Positions 43,556 to 52,452 of a stretch of 64,000 bases of DNA are shown piece by piece. The translations under genes were made by a program, and so were the position numbers. The notes under the pieces were generated by a model. It ran no database searches, was not told the DNA's origin, and saw nothing but the letters and a program-made list of their open reading frames with translations. How positions within the stretch are numbered: the first letter of the stretch is position 1; each line of letters opens with the position of its first letter. The DNA comes from Nocardia rhamnosiphila NBRC 108938. GTDB lineage: Bacteria > Actinomycetota > Actinomycetes > Mycobacteriales > Mycobacteriaceae. The stretch is taken from assembly GCF_000720425.1 (NCBI RefSeq), contig NZ_JOAJ01000010.1, forward strand, positions 248,001-312,000, in the 5' to 3' direction.

Positions 43556-44731
43556 TCAGCAGGTGCGGGGGACCCGCTTGTAGTCGGCCATCCGCAGCAC
43601 CGAGGCGTCCACCCGCTCCATCGGCAACCGGCCGGCCGCCACCGCCTGCTCCAGCTGATCGAGCACCTGGCCCACGGCATCGGTACTGATCCAGAGCGCA
43701 TTGTCCACGCCCGCCACGAGCGCGGCCTCCACCGCCTGCTCGATGGACAGCCGTTCGGTGATCGCGGCCATACCGCTGAGATCGTCGGTGAAGATCACGC
43801 CGTCGAAGGGCGCCGCCCCGTACCCGGAACCCTCGCGCAGCAGCGTCATCACCTCCGGGCTGATACTGGCCGGGACGCCCGGGGTGGTCAGCCCGGGAAC
43901 GTCGAGATGGCCGACCATCACCGCCGAACCCGTATCGATCAGCTCACGGAACGGCACCAGGTCGCGGGTGCTCAGTTCCGACAGCGGCGGCACCTGCACG
44001 GCGCCGAGATGGGAATCGCCGGTACTCGAACCGTGGCCCGGGAAATGCTTGAGCACCGTCCCGAGACCGACCTCGTGCATGGCCCGGATATAGGCGTCGG
44101 CGTATTCGGTGACCACGGCCGGGTCGTCGGAGAACGAGCGGTCACCGATCACCGAATCGTCGGGCTGGGAACTCACATCGATATCGGGGGCGAAATCCAC
44201 CGTGATCCCCAGGTCCTGCATGGCCCGCGCACGGTCCAGGGTCGCGGTGTAGAACTCGTCGGGCGTCATGGTCTGGGCGGTGACCCGGGCCGAGGGCGCG
44301 GTGCCGATGAGGTCCTCGAGGCGCGACACCCGGCCGCCCTCCTCGTCGGTGGTCACCATGAGCGGCACTTTCGCCGCGGCCGCCACCTGCGCGAGCCCGC
44401 CGTCGGTGAGCATCGACAGATCGGTCCAGCTGCCGACGAAGATTCCGCCGACCTGATGGTCGCGCACCACGGCGAGCGCGTCGTCGGTACCGGTCACCCC
44501 GACGGTGAGCAGCTGCGCGAGCTTCTCCCGGGTGCTGAACTGCGCCAGGTACCGGGCGGAGCAGTCGCCGGTAGTGGTCGGGCCGGCCACGTCACCCGTC
44601 GCGCCCGCGGGGCTCGTACCGGCGCCCGGGGTCGCGGTGGTGCCGGGACCGGAGCCGCCGTTCTCGGAGCCGGAACAGCCGGTGAGGAGCGCGGCGAGCA
44701 CCGCGAGCAGGACCAACGGTATCTTCCGCAT
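43556..44731 (-). CDS. lpqI: Lipoprotein beta-N-acetylglucosaminidase LpqI (NagZ-like, GH3)
   Basis: 391 residues from the ATG at 44731. A lipoprotein signal ends in the lipobox LLTGC with Cys19. The GH3 domain has all key elements: VTTDEEGGRVSRL, the KHFPGHG motif (228-234) followed by Asp239 and His241, which act as the unusual acid/base dyad of NagZ enzymes, and the nucleophile Asp316 in VIFTDDLSGMAA. It removes N-acetylglucosamine from muropeptides on the outer membrane face, for peptidoglycan recycling. It lies 160 bp upstream of the TetR gene on the same strand, as Rv0237/Rv0238. Confidence 0.94.
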   Translation of the reverse strand: MRKIPLVLLAVLAALLTGCSGSENGGSGPGTTATPGAGTSPAGATGDVAGPTTTGDCSARYLAQFSTREKLAQLLTVGVTGTDDALAVVRDHQVGGIFVGSWTDLSMLTDGGLAQVAAAAKVPLMVTTDEEGGRVSRLEDLIGTAPSARVTAQTMTPDEFYTATLDRARAMQDLGITVDFAPDIDVSSQPDDSVIGDRSFSDDPAVVTEYADAYIRAMHEVGLGTVLKHFPGHGSSTGDSHLGAVQVPPLSELSTRDLVPFRELIDTGSAVMVGHLDVPGLTTPGVPASISPEVMTLLREGSGYGAAPFDGVIFTDDLSGMAAITERLSIEQAVEAALVAGVDNALWISTDAVGQVLDQLEQAVAAGRLPMERVDASVLRMADYKRVPRTC

Positions 44732-44835
44732 CGTTCGACGGTAGCCCGCGCGGCGCGACCGCGACACTTCGGATCGGCTTCCGGACAGAGGTAATCTGGT
44801 AACACCGGTCAGGAGTACGTCACGGAGGAGCAGTG

Positions 44836-45348
44836 ATGCCCTGCGATCTGATGCTCATCGCCTACGACGGTTCCGAACACGCCAAACGCGCGATCGAATA
44901 CGCCGGACGTTTCCTCGCCGCGGACCGCGCGGTGGTCCTGACCGCCTGGGAGCCCATGGTTCGTCAGGCCGCCCGGATCTCGGGGATCTCCGGGATGGTC
45001 CAACCGGAATGGGTGCCCGACGAGGAACTCGAGGACATCGCCTACACCACCGCCCGCGATATCAATGCCGAAGGCGTGCACCTGGCCGCGCTCGCGGGGC
45101 TGAACGCCGAGGCGCGCACCCAGGAATACGCCGCCAGCGCCTGGCAGGCGGTCGTGGAGGTCGCCGACGAACTCGATGTCGACATCATCGTCGCGGGCAC
45201 CCGCGGCGCGACCGGACTGCGCGCGCTGGTGCACAGCAGCGTGGCCGATGCCGTGCTCAAACACTGCCACCGCCCCGTTTTCCTGGTTCCCCCGGTGCAA
45301 CCGGCCGGCGCGCGGAAAGCCGGGCACGACGACCACGCCGCGAAATAG
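44836..45348 (+). CDS. Universal stress protein (UspA domain)
   Basis: 170 residues from the ATG at 44836, with GGAGGAG at 44824-44830. A single Usp domain: LMLIAYDGSEHAKRAIEYAGRFL at the start and the ATP-binding signature VAGTRGATGLRALVHSSVADAVL near the C-terminus (G-2x-G-9x-G-S/T). The C-terminal tail HDDHAAK is short. It would bind ATP and act under stress or slow growth. It is the first gene of a plus-strand run with the isochorismate synthase, 30 bases apart. Confidence 0.93.
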   Translation: MPCDLMLIAYDGSEHAKRAIEYAGRFLAADRAVVLTAWEPMVRQAARISGISGMVQPEWVPDEELEDIAYTTARDINAEGVHLAALAGLNAEARTQEYAASAWQAVVEVADELDVDIIVAGTRGATGLRALVHSSVADAVLKHCHRPVFLVPPVQPAGARKAGHDDHAAK

Positions 45349-45378
45349 GGGCGCCGCGGGCGTGGTTACGGTCGGATC

Positions 45379-46479
45379 ATGACCGGGTTCCTGCTGGCAC
45401 GCCCCGACGGCGTGGTGCGCGGCAGCGGTGTGCGCATCGTGCACCGCGATCCGTGGCAGGCCGCGGCCGCCCTGCGCGAGGGCACCGCCGCGGCGATCGC
45501 CGGGGCGCTACCGTTCGATCCACGACACCCGGCCGCGCTGGTCGAGCCCGGCGAACTGCTGCACACCGCGGGCCCGTGGCGCCCGGCCGCGCTCCCGGAG
45601 CTGCCGCGGGTAGAGGTGGTGGAGCAGACGCCGAGCCCGGCCGAGCACCGCGCGCGGGTCGCGCGGTTGGTGGAACTGCTGAACGCACCCGCCCCTCGCC
45701 TGCGCAAAGTGGTGGCCGCCCGCTCCGTACGCGCCACCGCGGCGTCCGTCCTGGACCCCGAGCTGCTCGCCGCGTATCTGCTGACGCGGAACCCGCGGGC
45801 AAATGTCTTCGCGGTCGATCTCACCCCCGCCGGCCGTACCGGCGCGACGCTGATCGGCGCGAGCCCGGAACTCCTGGTCCATCGCCGTGGCACGGCCATC
45901 GAGCTGTACCCGCTGGCCGGTACGCTGCCCCGGCTCCCGCACCGGGTGGCCGATTCCGCGCAGGCCGATCTGCTGACGGCGAGCGCGAAGAACCACGCCG
46001 AACACGCGTTCGTGGTCGACTGGATCACCGAACGACTGTCCCCCGTATGTATCGGTCTGTCGGTACCCGAGCGGCCGCAACTGGTCGCCACCCACGATGT
46101 GTGGCATCTCGGGACGCCGATCCACGGCGTGCTGCGGGCGCCGGCGCCCAGTGCCCTCGAACTGGCGCTGCTGCTGCATCCCACCCCGGCGGTCTGCGGT
46201 ACCCCGACCGCCGACGCGCTCGAATACCTCACCACCCACGAGGAGGACCGTGGGTTCTACGGCGGCGCGGTCGGCTGGTGCACCGCCGACGGCGACGGGA
46301 CCTGGGTGGTCGCCATCCGCAGCGCGGAACTGGCCGCGGGCGGCCGCGAGTTGCGCGCCCACGCCGGTGGCGGCATCGTCGCGGCCTCCGAACCCGCCGC
46401 CGAACTGGCCGAGACCACCGCCAAACTGCGCACCCTGCTCGGCGCGCTCGACTGTGCGGTACCACCCGACAACGAGTGA
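45379..46479 (+). CDS. Isochorismate synthase (EntC/MenF type)
   Basis: 366 residues from the ATG at 45379. Chorismate-utilising fold: RLRKVVAARSVRATA with the base lysine, GATLIGASPELLV, ELYPLAGTLPR, SAKNHAEHAFVVDWI, the conserved HPTPAVCGTPTADALEYL and EEDRGFYGGAVGW. It converts chorismate to isochorismate, leading either to menaquinone or to salicylate-type siderophores; no partner of either pathway is in the window, so the destination is open. It follows the stress protein by 30 bases and is probably co-transcribed. Confidence 0.93.
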   Translation: MTGFLLARPDGVVRGSGVRIVHRDPWQAAAALREGTAAAIAGALPFDPRHPAALVEPGELLHTAGPWRPAALPELPRVEVVEQTPSPAEHRARVARLVELLNAPAPRLRKVVAARSVRATAASVLDPELLAAYLLTRNPRANVFAVDLTPAGRTGATLIGASPELLVHRRGTAIELYPLAGTLPRLPHRVADSAQADLLTASAKNHAEHAFVVDWITERLSPVCIGLSVPERPQLVATHDVWHLGTPIHGVLRAPAPSALELALLLHPTPAVCGTPTADALEYLTTHEEDRGFYGGAVGWCTADGDGTWVVAIRSAELAAGGRELRAHAGGGIVAASEPAAELAETTAKLRTLLGALDCAVPPDNE

Positions 46480-46645
46480 GCAGGGGGCGTCCGGAGGCAC
46501 GGCTGTCGCGGGCCGGCACGGACCGCGATCGGCCCCGGCCGGCGGCAACCGTTAGGGTGAAACGCCCGACGGTGCCTACCCGGACCCGGCCGGTCCTGCT
46601 AGGTTGGCCCAGATATCTGCCTGCTTCGGAGTTTGGAGTGCTGCG

Positions 46646-46816
46646 ATGAAGTTTGCTGTTCCCGGTGTTGCGAGTGCGGTCGGCGGCGCCCTGCTGGGCG
46701 CCATCGCGGTTTTCGCCATCACCGCCGCGCTGCAGCAGGACAGCCGGCCGGAAGTCGACCGAAGCGGTAACGCGGACAGCTCGCTGCTGAACAGCGTCGA
46801 ATACGGCAAGCGCTGA
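46646..46816 (+). CDS. DUF2613 small membrane or exported peptide (Rv0236A-like)
   Basis: 56 residues from the ATG at 46646 with GGAG 7 bases upstream. One hydrophobic segment (VASAVGGALLGAIAVFAITAA) precedes a short polar tail QQDSRPEVDRSGN. The size, sequence and place directly before aftD match Rv0236A of M. tuberculosis. It is probably a single-pass membrane peptide or uncleaved signal-anchored protein; a role beside AftD is suggested only by conserved linkage. Confidence 0.85.
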   Translation: MKFAVPGVASAVGGALLGAIAVFAITAALQQDSRPEVDRSGNADSSLLNSVEYGKR

Positions 46817-46884
46817 GACCCGGCCCGATCTCGTCCCGTCCCCGCCGGAGCCTGTCGGCGGGGACGGCAAACGTCTGACCCACG

Positions 46885-49800
46885 GTGCCCGTCCAGTCCG
46901 ATCCCGTCGAACCTGCCGACGCGGCCCCCCGCTCCACCTTCGATGCGGTGCCCACCGATGAACTGGGCCGCCGCTGGTTTTTCGGCACCGCGTTCGCCGC
47001 TTTCCTGCTGACCTTCCTGCAGGCCCCCGGCCTCACCGCCGCCGACACCAAATACGATCTCGCCGAGAATCCGCTCGGTTTCCTCGCCCGTGCCGCCCAT
47101 CTGTGGAGCAGCCAGGCGCCGATGGGCCAGGTCCAGAACCAGGCCTACGGTTACTTCTTCCCGCACGGCGCGTTCTTCGCACTCGGTGATGTGCTGCACC
47201 TGCCCGCTTGGGTCACCCAGCGGATCTGGTGGGCGCTGCTGCTGCTCGCGGGTTTCTGGGGCGTGGTCAAACTCTGCGAAACCCTCGGGATCGGCAGCCG
47301 CGGATCACGGGTCGTCGCGGCCGCCACCTACGCCCTGTCCCCCCGGGTGCTGACCACCGTCGGCTCGATCTCCTCGGAAACCCTGCCCATGATGCTGGCG
47401 CCGTGGGTCCTGCTCGCACCCGCCGCGCTGGGCACCACCTACCGCAGGCATCGCCGCGGCGGCGCGCGGTCCCCGGCGGGCAGCGCGATGGCGCTGGCGC
47501 TGATGGGAGCGGTGAACGCGATCGCCACCGTGGCCGCCTTCCTGCCCGCGCTGCTGTGGTGGGCCAGTTTCCGGCCCAACCGCGCATGGTGGCGGTTCAC
47601 GCTGAGCTGGGTGCCGCTGCTGGTCCTGGCGGTGGCCTGGTGGGCGGTACCGCTCCTGCTGCTGGGCCGGGTGAGCCCGCCGTTCCTCGACTACATCGAA
47701 TCCGCCGGGGTCACCACCCAGTGGGCGTCACTGGGTGAGGTCCTGCGCGGCACCGACAGCTGGACACCGTTCGTCTCCCCGGAACGGATCGCGGGCGCGG
47801 TCCTGGTCACCCAGCCCGCCGCGGTGCTGGCCACCGGGCTGATCGCCGCGGCCGGGATGGCCGGGCTGGCACTACGGTCCATGCCGGCCCGCGGGCGGCT
47901 GGTGCTGATCCTGTGCGTCGGGCTGACCGGTATCTGCGCGGGTTATGTGGGACAGCTGGGCGGGCCGTTCGCCGAACCCATCCGCGTCTTCCTCGACTCC
48001 GGCGGCGCACCGCTACGCAATGTGCACAAACTCGAACCGCTCATCCGGCTGCCGCTGGTGCTGGGCATCGCCCAACTGCTGGCCCGGGTACCGCTGCCGG
48101 CCTCGGTCCGGCCGCAGGTGTGGCGGACGGCGTTCACCAACCCGCACCGCGACCGCCGGGTCGCGGTCGCCATGCTTGTCCTCGCGGCGCTCGCGCTGTC
48201 CAGTTCCCTGGCCTGGACCGGGAAACTCGCACCCCGCGGCGCCTACGACGCGGTCCCCGCCTACTGGCAGCAGACCGCCGACTGGTTGCGTGCGAACGCC
48301 GCCGACACCCGGGCGCTGGTGGTCCCCGGCGCCCCCTTCGGCAGCCAGGTGTGGGGCCTGACCCGGGACGAACCCCTTCAGGCACTCGCCGAGACACCGT
48401 GGGCGGTACGGGACGCGGTCCCGTTGAATCCGCCCGGCACCATCCGGGCGATGGATTCCATACAGCGGCTGATCGCCGACGGCCGGCCCTCCGACGGCCT
48501 GGCCGCCGCACTGCGCGGACAGGGCATCGGGGTGCTGGTCCTGCGCAACGATCTCGATCCGGATACCTCCCGTTCCACCCGCCCGCTGCTGGCGCACAAC
48601 GCGGTGGAGGGGTCCCCGGGGCTGCACAAGGTCGCCGAATTCGGGAAACCGGTGGAAAACGATTCCGGCCGGGACGATTTCGTGGTCGACGCGGATCTGC
48701 GGCCCGACTATCCCGCGGTGGAGATCTATCGGGTCGACGCCCCGGCCCCCGGCACCCCCGCCGAGGTGCGCGGCGGAACCGGGGCACCGGAGCGGTTCCC
48801 CGGCGCGTACACCGTGCCGCTCGAATCGGTACCGGTGGTCCAGGGCGGGCCGGAGGTACTGGAAAGACTGCATCGCGACCCCGCGACCTCGCACGAACCC
48901 ACTCTGCTGGCCGCCGACGCCGCGGCCGCGGGCCTGCCGGTGGGCCCGGTGACGGTGACCGATACCCCGATGAACCGGGAAACCGATTTCGGCAGGGTGG
49001 ACAACCACAACTCCGCGCTGCGCGCCCCCGGCGACGCGCGCCACACCCACAACCTGGTCCCCGACTACGCCGTACCGGGCGCCGAATTGGTGCAGGGCGG
49101 CTGGACCGGGGCCACCATCACCGCGTCGAGTTCGGCGGCCGACGCGACACAGATCGGCGGCGCCGCCCCCGGCAACTCGACCGCCGCCGCCGTGGACGGC
49201 GATCCGGCGACCGCCTGGATCAGCAACGCGGGCGAATACGCTCTGGGCCAATGGATCCGGCTCGACCTCGACAAACCGTTCACCTCCGGTCTGCTGCGGT
49301 TCACCACCACCCCCGCCGCCATCGGCGATCCGGTGAAATGGGTGGAGGTGCGCACCAACAACGGCAGCGTCTCGGCCCGGATCAGCGAACCGGGCGAACC
49401 GGTTTCGGTCGCGCTGCCGGTGGGTTCCACCGACTGGGTGAAGATCACCGCCATCCGCACCGAACGCGGCAGTACCGGCGGCCAGTTCGGGATCAGCGAA
49501 CTGGGGCTGGAGGACTACACCGTGCGCGACGCCGGCGTCCCGGTCGAGATCCGGCACCGGACCGTCCTGCCACCCCCACCTCCGGGCGCGACGGTCACCG
49601 GGTGGGATCTGGGCCAGGAATTCCCCGGGCGCAGCGCCTGTTTCGACAGTCCCGATCGGGTCCGCTGTGGAAAGGGCCTGGCGCTGGCGCCCGAAGAGCT
49701 GGGCCCGTTCGGCCGGACGCTCTCCGTTCCGGCACCGGCCACCGTCGAACCGCGGCTCATGGTCCGCCCGCGGCAGGGTCCCGCGCTGGAGGCACTGCTG

Positions 49801-51162
49801 ACCGACCCGGCGCGCCCCGTGGCACGCGGCGCCTCCGATGTGGGTGATCTGCGCGGTTCCGCGTTCGCCGCCACCGACGGCGACCCCCGCACCAGCTGGA
49901 CCGCACCGGAGGACACGGTCCGCGACACCCTGGGGCCCAAACCCGCGCTGACCATCGAACTTCCGGAGCCGACCCTGGTGACCGGCCTGGAATTGACGCC
50001 TTCGCTGGGCGGGCTGCCCGCCGCGCCCACCTCGGTCACGGTGAACCTGGGCGACGGCCCGCAGGTCCGGGAGATCGAAGAACCCCACGAGGTCTCCCGG
50101 ATCGACCTGCATCCCACGGTCACCGACCGGATCGAGTTGAGCATCCGCAGCTGGGAAGTCGTGCTGGACCGGACGGCACTCGGCTATCACCAGCCCCAGC
50201 CGCCCGGTCTCGCCGAAATCGCGGTACTGGGCCCGCAGTATCCGCCGCCCGCGCCGGCGGACCGGACGGTGACCGTCGGTTGCGACGCCGGGCCGACCAT
50301 CGCGGTGGGCGGCCGCCTGGTCCACACCAGCGTCACGGCCACTGTGGGCGAACTGCGTTCCGGCGACCCGGTTCCGGCCCAGGTGTGCCCCGACGCGCCG
50401 CAGGATACGGCCGCGTTCCCGGCCACCGCCCCGGGTGTCGTACAACCGGTCTCGCTGCCCGTAGGGGACGTCGACCTACTGGTCGCGCCGACGGAACTGT
50501 TCTTCGTCGACCGGCTGCGCCTGGTGAACACCCGGCCCACCGCCCCCGCCCCGAGCACCGGCACCCGCCTGCTGACCCTGCCCCTGAGTACCAATACAGG
50601 CTGGTCGGCCCATAGCGCCGACGGCCGCGAACTGCGGCCGGTCGTGGTCGACGGCTGGCAGCAGGGCTGGGTGCTGCCCGCCGATACCACCGGCCCGGTG
50701 ACCGTCTCGTTCCCGATCGACAGCTGGTACCGGCTCGCGCTGCTCCTCGGCCTCCTGCTGCTGCTCCCCCTCATCGCCCTCGCCGTGCCGCGCGGCCCCC
50801 GCATCGAGCCGGTGGCGGCGACGCCGGACGTGTGGTCACCGCGGATACCGGCCGCACTCGCCCTGATCGCCGCCGCGACCCTGATCGCCGGGGTGACGGG
50901 CACGGTCCTCACCGTCGCGGGCCTGGCGGCCGTGCGATTCGTACCCCGGCTGCCGCGCCGCGCCCTCGCCGTGGTCGCCGGAGCGGGCACGGCGGTCTCG
51001 GCCGCCGCACTGTCCACCGGCCCGTGGCGGATGCCCGGCGGTTATATGGGGGATTCGCTGTGGGTCCAGTTCCCGGCCCTGGTCGCGGTGGTCGCGGTCG
51101 GGCTGGCGGCGCTGCCCGGGATCAGGCGGGAGCCGGAACCCGGCGACCAGCCATCCGGATGA
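46885..51162 (+). CDS. aftD: Alpha-(1->3)-arabinofuranosyltransferase AftD
   Basis: 1425 residues from the GTG at 46885, 68 bases after the DUF2613 gene. GT-C membrane enzyme using decaprenyl-phospho-arabinose to add branching arabinose to arabinogalactan and lipoarabinomannan. The N-terminal third has about eleven helices, with the DTKYDL acidic motif (Asp54, Asp58) on the first outer loop. A large exported region with discoidin/CBM-like modules follows (for example SAAAVDGDPATAWISNAGEY and SAFAATDGDPRTSWTAPED). A last helix cluster sits at the C-terminus (YRLALLLGLLLLLPLIALAVP, VVAVGLAALPG). Length agrees with mycobacterial AftD. Its 3' end overlaps the convergent flippase-like gene by 41 bases. 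Confidence 0.95.
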   Translation: MPVQSDPVEPADAAPRSTFDAVPTDELGRRWFFGTAFAAFLLTFLQAPGLTAADTKYDLAENPLGFLARAAHLWSSQAPMGQVQNQAYGYFFPHGAFFALGDVLHLPAWVTQRIWWALLLLAGFWGVVKLCETLGIGSRGSRVVAAATYALSPRVLTTVGSISSETLPMMLAPWVLLAPAALGTTYRRHRRGGARSPAGSAMALALMGAVNAIATVAAFLPALLWWASFRPNRAWWRFTLSWVPLLVLAVAWWAVPLLLLGRVSPPFLDYIESAGVTTQWASLGEVLRGTDSWTPFVSPERIAGAVLVTQPAAVLATGLIAAAGMAGLALRSMPARGRLVLILCVGLTGICAGYVGQLGGPFAEPIRVFLDSGGAPLRNVHKLEPLIRLPLVLGIAQLLARVPLPASVRPQVWRTAFTNPHRDRRVAVAMLVLAALALSSSLAWTGKLAPRGAYDAVPAYWQQTADWLRANAADTRALVVPGAPFGSQVWGLTRDEPLQALAETPWAVRDAVPLNPPGTIRAMDSIQRLIADGRPSDGLAAALRGQGIGVLVLRNDLDPDTSRSTRPLLAHNAVEGSPGLHKVAEFGKPVENDSGRDDFVVDADLRPDYPAVEIYRVDAPAPGTPAEVRGGTGAPERFPGAYTVPLESVPVVQGGPEVLERLHRDPATSHEPTLLAADAAAAGLPVGPVTVTDTPMNRETDFGRVDNHNSALRAPGDARHTHNLVPDYAVPGAELVQGGWTGATITASSSAADATQIGGAAPGNSTAAAVDGDPATAWISNAGEYALGQWIRLDLDKPFTSGLLRFTTTPAAIGDPVKWVEVRTNNGSVSARISEPGEPVSVALPVGSTDWVKITAIRTERGSTGGQFGISELGLEDYTVRDAGVPVEIRHRTVLPPPPPGATVTGWDLGQEFPGRSACFDSPDRVRCGKGLALAPEELGPFGRTLSVPAPATVEPRLMVRPRQGPALEALLTDPARPVARGASDVGDLRGSAFAATDGDPRTSWTAPEDTVRDTLGPKPALTIELPEPTLVTGLELTPSLGGLPAAPTSVTVNLGDGPQVREIEEPHEVSRIDLHPTVTDRIELSIRSWEVVLDRTALGYHQPQPPGLAEIAVLGPQYPPPAPADRTVTVGCDAGPTIAVGGRLVHTSVTATVGELRSGDPVPAQVCPDAPQDTAAFPATAPGVVQPVSLPVGDVDLLVAPTELFFVDRLRLVNTRPTAPAPSTGTRLLTLPLSTNTGWSAHSADGRELRPVVVDGWQQGWVLPADTTGPVTVSFPIDSWYRLALLLGLLLLLPLIALAVPRGPRIEPVAATPDVWSPRIPAALALIAAATLIAGVTGTVLTVAGLAAVRFVPRLPRRALAVVAGAGTAVSAAALSTGPWRMPGGYMGDSLWVQFPALVAVVAVGLAALPGIRREPEPGDQPSG

Positions 51163-52375
51163 CCAGTACCGCGACGAGAGTCGTGGTCACGGTGGCCACG
51201 GAGGCGACCGTGGCGATCAGTCCGGTGACACTGTTCGCCAGGGTGAGCACGAGCACCACCTCGAGGACCAGACCCGCCCACGCGATCCCCGCCAGCGCCG
51301 TCCGCTGCACCGCGATGGCCGACAGCAACGCGCCCTGCAATACCGCCAGAATCGCCCCGTGCAGCGCGAACAACCACAGCAGGCCCTCGATCGGCGCATA
51401 GTCCTGTCCCGCGAAAATCGGCGCCAGCGGGGCGGCCAGCGCCGCGCCCAGCACCGCGACCACCCCGATGCCGGAGAGAACGGCGAGCGCCGAGCGCACG
51501 GCCGAACCGGACGAGGCCGGCTGCGCCATCCGGGGATACAGCACCACGCCGACCGCCTGCGGTAACCAGAACGCGACCTTGGTGGCGATCGTGCCCAGCG
51601 CGTAGCGGCTGGCGTCGGGTTCGTCCAGCACGATACGAACCACGATGAGATCCGCGGAGGACAGCGCCATCAGGGCCGCCTGCACCTGCGCGGCCTGCAG
51701 AACCGCGAACACCCCGGCGAACCCACCGGCCACACCGGGCGTCCCGACCGGTACCGCGGCGGGACCACCCACCGATCCATCCGCCGGAACCACCGGCCGG
51801 CCGCTGCCCGCCACCACCCGGGCGTATCCCGCGGCGGCGGCGATACCGCCGGCCGCCGCCCACAGCGCCGGGGTCGCGCCGCCGCCGCAGGCGAGCACCA
51901 CCAGCGCCGGAAGCACCTTGGCGATACCGGTGACACCGAGTACCACCGCCAGCCCACGGAACCGGCGCGAACCCTGCAGCACCCCCTGGTCCCCGGCCAG
52001 CACCACCAGCGCGGGCGCCGATCCCAGTGCCGCCGCCGACGCCGCGAGACCGACCTCGAGCAGCGCACTCACCACCGGCACCAGCACCACGACCGCCACG
52101 GCCACCAGCAGCGCGCACCGCCGGCGCAACGCCCGCAGCGCGGCGATATCGGCCCCGTGCACGAGTTCGCGTGCGACCACGTTCTGCAGGGCCAGCGCGG
52201 GTACCGCGCACAGCAGCTGCACGGCGAGCAGGCTGGCGAACTCGCTGTACCCGGCCACGCCGAGCCAGCGTCCGGCCAGCAGTTGCAGCAGATAGCTCGC
52301 GATATTCGCGGTCATCGCCCCCGCGGTCACCAGGGTCATGTCCGCCACGGCGGGGAGACGGCGAACGAACTGCAC
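51122..52375 (-). CDS. Polysaccharide flippase-like (MOP superfamily) membrane protein
   Basis: 417 residues from the GTG at 52375. About twelve hydrophobic helices, with the opening LVTAGAMTANIASYLLQLLAGRWLG typical of Wzx/MurJ-like exporters, and YALGTIATKVAFWLPQAVGVVLYPRMAQ in the second half. Such proteins flip lipid-linked sugars or polyprenyl glycans across the cytoplasmic membrane. Given its position between AftD and a set of glycosyltransferases, a lipid-linked envelope glycan is the likely cargo. It overlaps the aftD 3' end by 41 bases in convergent orientation. Confidence 0.82.
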   Translation of the reverse strand: MQFVRRLPAVADMTLVTAGAMTANIASYLLQLLAGRWLGVAGYSEFASLLAVQLLCAVPALALQNVVARELVHGADIAALRALRRRCALLVAVAVVVLVPVVSALLEVGLAASAAALGSAPALVVLAGDQGVLQGSRRFRGLAVVLGVTGIAKVLPALVVLACGGGATPALWAAAGGIAAAAGYARVVAGSGRPVVPADGSVGGPAAVPVGTPGVAGGFAGVFAVLQAAQVQAALMALSSADLIVVRIVLDEPDASRYALGTIATKVAFWLPQAVGVVLYPRMAQPASSGSAVRSALAVLSGIGVVAVLGAALAAPLAPIFAGQDYAPIEGLLWLFALHGAILAVLQGALLSAIAVQRTALAGIAWAGLVLEVVLVLTLANSVTGLIATVASVATVTTTLVAVLVIRMAGRRVPAPA

Positions 52376-52452
52376 GTGCGCAAGTGTCCCACCCGGCCCG
52401 GCGTCCATACCGGTCCGCCCCGCCGCGGCCGGCGAACGTAGGGTGACTGGCC

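Noticed and set aside
45379..46479. Siderophore biosynthetic cluster around the isochorismate synthase
   Set aside because: No salicylate synthase partner, NRPS, PKS or transporter gene is nearby; only a universal stress protein accompanies it.
48013..50445. An 810-codon open frame antisense to aftD
   Set aside because: It is the expected shadow of a long high-GC gene, low-complexity Arg/Gly/Asp composition, no motif; aftD on the other strand is certain.
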